This document shows, piece after piece, positions 6,187 through 8,017 of a DNA stretch of 8,017 nucleotides. Below the pieces are notes generated by a model. That model made no database searches. It was not told the DNA's origin and saw nothing but the letters and a program-made list of their open reading frames with translations. Both the position numbers and the translations under genes were made by a program. Positions within the stretch are counted from its first letter, which is position 1. Each line of letters opens with the position of its first letter. Source of the DNA: Actinomycetota bacterium (GTDB taxonomy: Bacteria; Actinomycetota; Acidimicrobiia; Acidimicrobiales; JACDEA01); contig JACDEA010000083.1 of assembly GCA_013816725.1 (NCBI GenBank), positions 1 through 8,017 on the forward strand, read 5' to 3'.

Positions 6187-6738
6187 ATGGCCAAGAGCCG
6201 CTCCACCCTCCTGATAGTCATCGGTATCGGCGTGTTCATCGTCGGCACCGGGCTGGCCTTCGTCGCCTCGCGTGGCGGCGGTTCAGACCCTCAGCCGAAG
6301 GTCCAAGCCGTCGCACCGGCCGCTGCGCCCAAGCCCGGTGACGTCACCCAGCCCGGCGCCGCCGCGCCGGCCTTTTCCATCCCAGAGGGCAAGCAAGCTC
6401 TCGCCATCTCGCTGGGGTCGGTCCAGGCCGTCGGCGGACTGGTGAAGGCGCATGACCGGGTGAACCTCTTCGGCACGATCAAGGCCAACGCCCCAGCGCC
6501 CAAGCCGAACCTCGCCCCGACGCCCGCGGTGAAACTCGTGCTCTCTGACATCGAGGTCCTGTCGGCGACGCCGGCGCCCCCCGCCGGCGGCGCAGCGACG
6601 TTCGTCTTGGCCCTGACGGCGGCCGAGGCCGAGCAGGTCGTGTACCTGCAAACCTTCGAAGGCATGTACCTGGCGCTCGCCCGCACCGACCAAGGCGTCG
6701 TGCAGACCCCCGGCCGGTCCGCCGGCTCGCCCTTCTAA
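6187..6738 (+). CDS. cpaB: Short CpaB/RcpC-like Tad (Flp) pilus assembly protein
   Basis: CpaB/RcpC proteins sit in the cell envelope and take part in Flp pilus assembly. This one has 183 residues. Seen: a short basic N-terminus, one membrane anchor (about 8-27), a Pro/Ala-rich linker (about 34-63), then an RcpC-like region with KQALAISLGSVQAVGGLV (69-86) followed by the D90-R91-V92-N93 equivalent of the usual PGDrVDV, the strand LVLSDIEVLS (117-126), and LALTAAEAEQVVYL (141-154). A second Pro-rich insert lies at 102-113. The usual N-terminal SAF domain appears to be missing, since the anchor runs through the linker straight into the RcpC-type core. The ATG at 6187 places the anchor at the N-terminus; only a weak GGGA lies upstream. 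The gene ends in TAATG, overlapping the next start by one base. The symbol rests on domain resemblance plus the CpaE neighbour. Confidence 0.75.
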   Translation: MAKSRSTLLIVIGIGVFIVGTGLAFVASRGGGSDPQPKVQAVAPAAAPKPGDVTQPGAAAPAFSIPEGKQALAISLGSVQAVGGLVKAHDRVNLFGTIKANAPAPKPNLAPTPAVKLVLSDIEVLSATPAPPAGGAATFVLALTAAEAEQVVYLQTFEGMYLALARTDQGVVQTPGRSAGSPF

Positions 6739-8003
6739 TGCGCAACCCGCGCATCCTGGTGGTCGACCGCGACGAGACGCTGGCCGAGGCCGTCCGCGAG
6801 GCGGTCGGTGAGAACCGGCCGACGCCCGAGGTCCACATCTGCACCAAGCCCGCCGCCGTCGAAGACGTCCTGACCGAGGAAGGGCCGTTCGACATCCTCG
6901 TCGCCGGCCCGGGACTGGCAACTCGCGCCGGTCTGGCCCGGCTGGCCGAGCTGCACGACGTGCGGCCCGACATGGGTGTGGTCCTGGTGTTCTCGCGCCG
7001 GCCCAACGCCGCCCTTCGCGACATCGTCCGCACCGGTGCGGTCGACATACTGCAACTTCCGTTCGCCGACGGAGTGTTGCGCGGCGCGCTCGACCGTGTC
7101 ATCGAAATGAACCAGACGCGCACGCCGGTTCCCGCCAACGTCACCGGCGCCAGCTCCAACGGCAATGGCAGCGGGCCCAAGGAGCCGGGCTTGGTGTTCA
7201 CCATGTCGTCGGCTACCGGCGGCTGCGGCAAGACCTTCCTCGCCACGAACCTCGCGTACATGCTCTCCCACTACACCGGGAAGCAGGCCTGTGTGATCGA
7301 CCTGGACCTTCAGTTCGGCGAGGTTTCGACCGCGCTGCGGCTGCGTCCCAAGTACACGATCTTCGACGCGCTCGAGAAGGCCGACAATGAAGACGCCGAT
7401 CTGGACGCGCACATCGAGGATTACCTCGTGAAGCACGAGAGCGGCTTCTCGATTCTGGCCGCCCCCCGCGATCCGAGTGAGGCCGACCGCATCGAGCCGA
7501 CCGACGTCGCCCGCGTCATCCGGGCGGTGCGCAATCACTTCGACTACGTCGTGGTCGACACCCCCGCCGCACTCACCGAGGTCGTGCTCGCCGCGTTCGA
7601 CATGTCCGACGTCGTCTACACGATGGCCACGCTCGACCTTCCCAGCGTTCGCAACATGGGCGTATTCCTCGGAACGTTGGAACGCCTCAAGATCTCCAGC
7701 GAGAACATCCGCCTCATCCTCAACAAGGCCGAGCGCGACGTCGGCATCGACGTCGATCAGGTGACCAAGCTGTTCACACAGGGATTCAAGGCTGTTCTCC
7801 CCTACGCCAAAGAAGTCAGCCGGTCGATCAATGTCGGCATGCCCGTCATGGCGTCTTCGCCCGGCTCCGAGATCAGCCAGCTGATGCTGGCGGGGTTCAA
7901 GGACCTGCTCTCAGAGAGCGTCCAGAACGAAATCGCCACCGAGGCGTCAAGCCATCGACGCTTTCGCCTCTTCCGCCGCGCGCCTGCGCTCACCACTACC
8001 TGA
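6738..8003 (+). CDS. cpaE: CpaE-like protein: degenerate receiver plus MinD/ParA-type ATPase (Tad pilus)
   Basis: CpaE/TadZ proteins localise the Tad pilus machine in the cell. This 421-residue protein has a receiver-like fold (about 4-125), a Gly/Ser/Asn linker (about 132-148) and a MinD/ParA-type ATPase (about 150-395). The receiver keeps acidic D10 and D12. At the phospho-acceptor position after FDILVA (51-56) there is Gly, and the switch lysine before Pro-Phe is Leu (ILQLPF, 104-109), so it is probably not phosphorylated. The ATPase shows ATGGCGKT (159-166), DLDLQFG (188-194) and Walker B VVVDTP (271-276). In the P-loop Thr160 replaces the signature lysine of the deviant Walker motif, while K165 is kept. 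The C-terminus is basic (SHRRFRLFRR, 405-414), perhaps membrane-contacting. The start overlaps the cpaB stop by one base, implying translational coupling. Confidence 0.9.
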   Translation: MRNPRILVVDRDETLAEAVREAVGENRPTPEVHICTKPAAVEDVLTEEGPFDILVAGPGLATRAGLARLAELHDVRPDMGVVLVFSRRPNAALRDIVRTGAVDILQLPFADGVLRGALDRVIEMNQTRTPVPANVTGASSNGNGSGPKEPGLVFTMSSATGGCGKTFLATNLAYMLSHYTGKQACVIDLDLQFGEVSTALRLRPKYTIFDALEKADNEDADLDAHIEDYLVKHESGFSILAAPRDPSEADRIEPTDVARVIRAVRNHFDYVVVDTPAALTEVVLAAFDMSDVVYTMATLDLPSVRNMGVFLGTLERLKISSENIRLILNKAERDVGIDVDQVTKLFTQGFKAVLPYAKEVSRSINVGMPVMASSPGSEISQLMLAGFKDLLSESVQNEIATEASSHRRFRLFRRAPALTTT

Positions 8004-8005
8004 CT

Positions 8006-8009
8006 GGAG
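8006..8009 (+). promoter_or_regulatory. Shine-Dalgarno sequence for the gene entering at the right edge
   Basis: GGAG lies five bases before the ATG at 8015 and three bases into the gap after the cpaE stop. Unlike the uvrA, uvrB and coaE starts, this start has a well-placed ribosome site, as expected inside an operon. Confidence 0.55.
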
Positions 8010-8014
8010 TCGCG

Positions 8015-8017
8015 ATG
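8015..8017 (+). CDS. Start codon of the next gene (cut by window edge); CpaF/TadA ATPase expected
   Basis: Only the ATG is visible, eleven bases after the cpaE stop and preceded by GGAG. In Tad operons the gene after cpaE is most often cpaF (tadA), the secretion ATPase that powers pilus assembly. That identity is inferred from gene order only; no coding sequence can be read. Confidence 0.4.

Noticed and set aside
6735..7538. Minus-strand open frame of 267 codons
   Set aside because: It is antisense to the receiver and ATPase domains of the CpaE-like gene and has no recognisable motifs.

Overview
The window is strongly GC-rich and densely coded. It reads as chromosomal DNA of an actinobacterium, possibly of the Acidimicrobiia, though the class is a guess. 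Three things point this way: the coaE-uvrB-uvrA neighbourhood familiar from actinobacteria, an actinobacterial/Firmicutes-type LexA box at uvrA, and promoter -10 hexamers set so close to start codons that leaderless mRNAs are likely.

Left part (1-5389), DNA repair and CoA synthesis. Three housekeeping genes lie on the minus strand: coaE (dephospho-CoA kinase), uvrB (excision nuclease subunit B) and the N-terminal half of uvrA (excision nuclease subunit A, cut by the left edge). A plus-strand gene for a polytopic O-antigen ligase/polymerase-like membrane protein is wedged between uvrB and uvrA. It starts within two bases of the uvrA start (a shared CATG) and its stop lies two bases from the uvrB stop. 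A LexA/SOS-type operator upstream of uvrA falls inside the first codons of this gene. A perfect 20-bp inverted repeat stands between coaE and uvrB, probably ending coaE transcription just before the uvrB promoter.

Middle (5445-6071). One plus-strand gene, divergent from coaE, encodes an unrecognised, tryptophan-rich, apparently soluble 208-residue protein.

Right part (6187-8017), start of a Tad/Flp pilus operon. A short CpaB-like protein is followed, with a 1-base stop/start overlap, by a CpaE-like protein made of a degenerate receiver domain and a MinD/ParA-type ATPase. A Shine-Dalgarno sequence and start codon for one more gene lie at the very edge; a CpaF/TadA secretion ATPase would be the expected neighbour. 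The genes probably act in assembly of a type IVc (Flp) pilus.

No RNA gene, CRISPR array, insertion sequence or prophage feature was seen. The best material for follow-up is the compact uvrA/ligase divergent start with its embedded LexA box, the long palindrome, the orphan W-rich protein, and the unusual domain composition of the CpaB and CpaE homologues.
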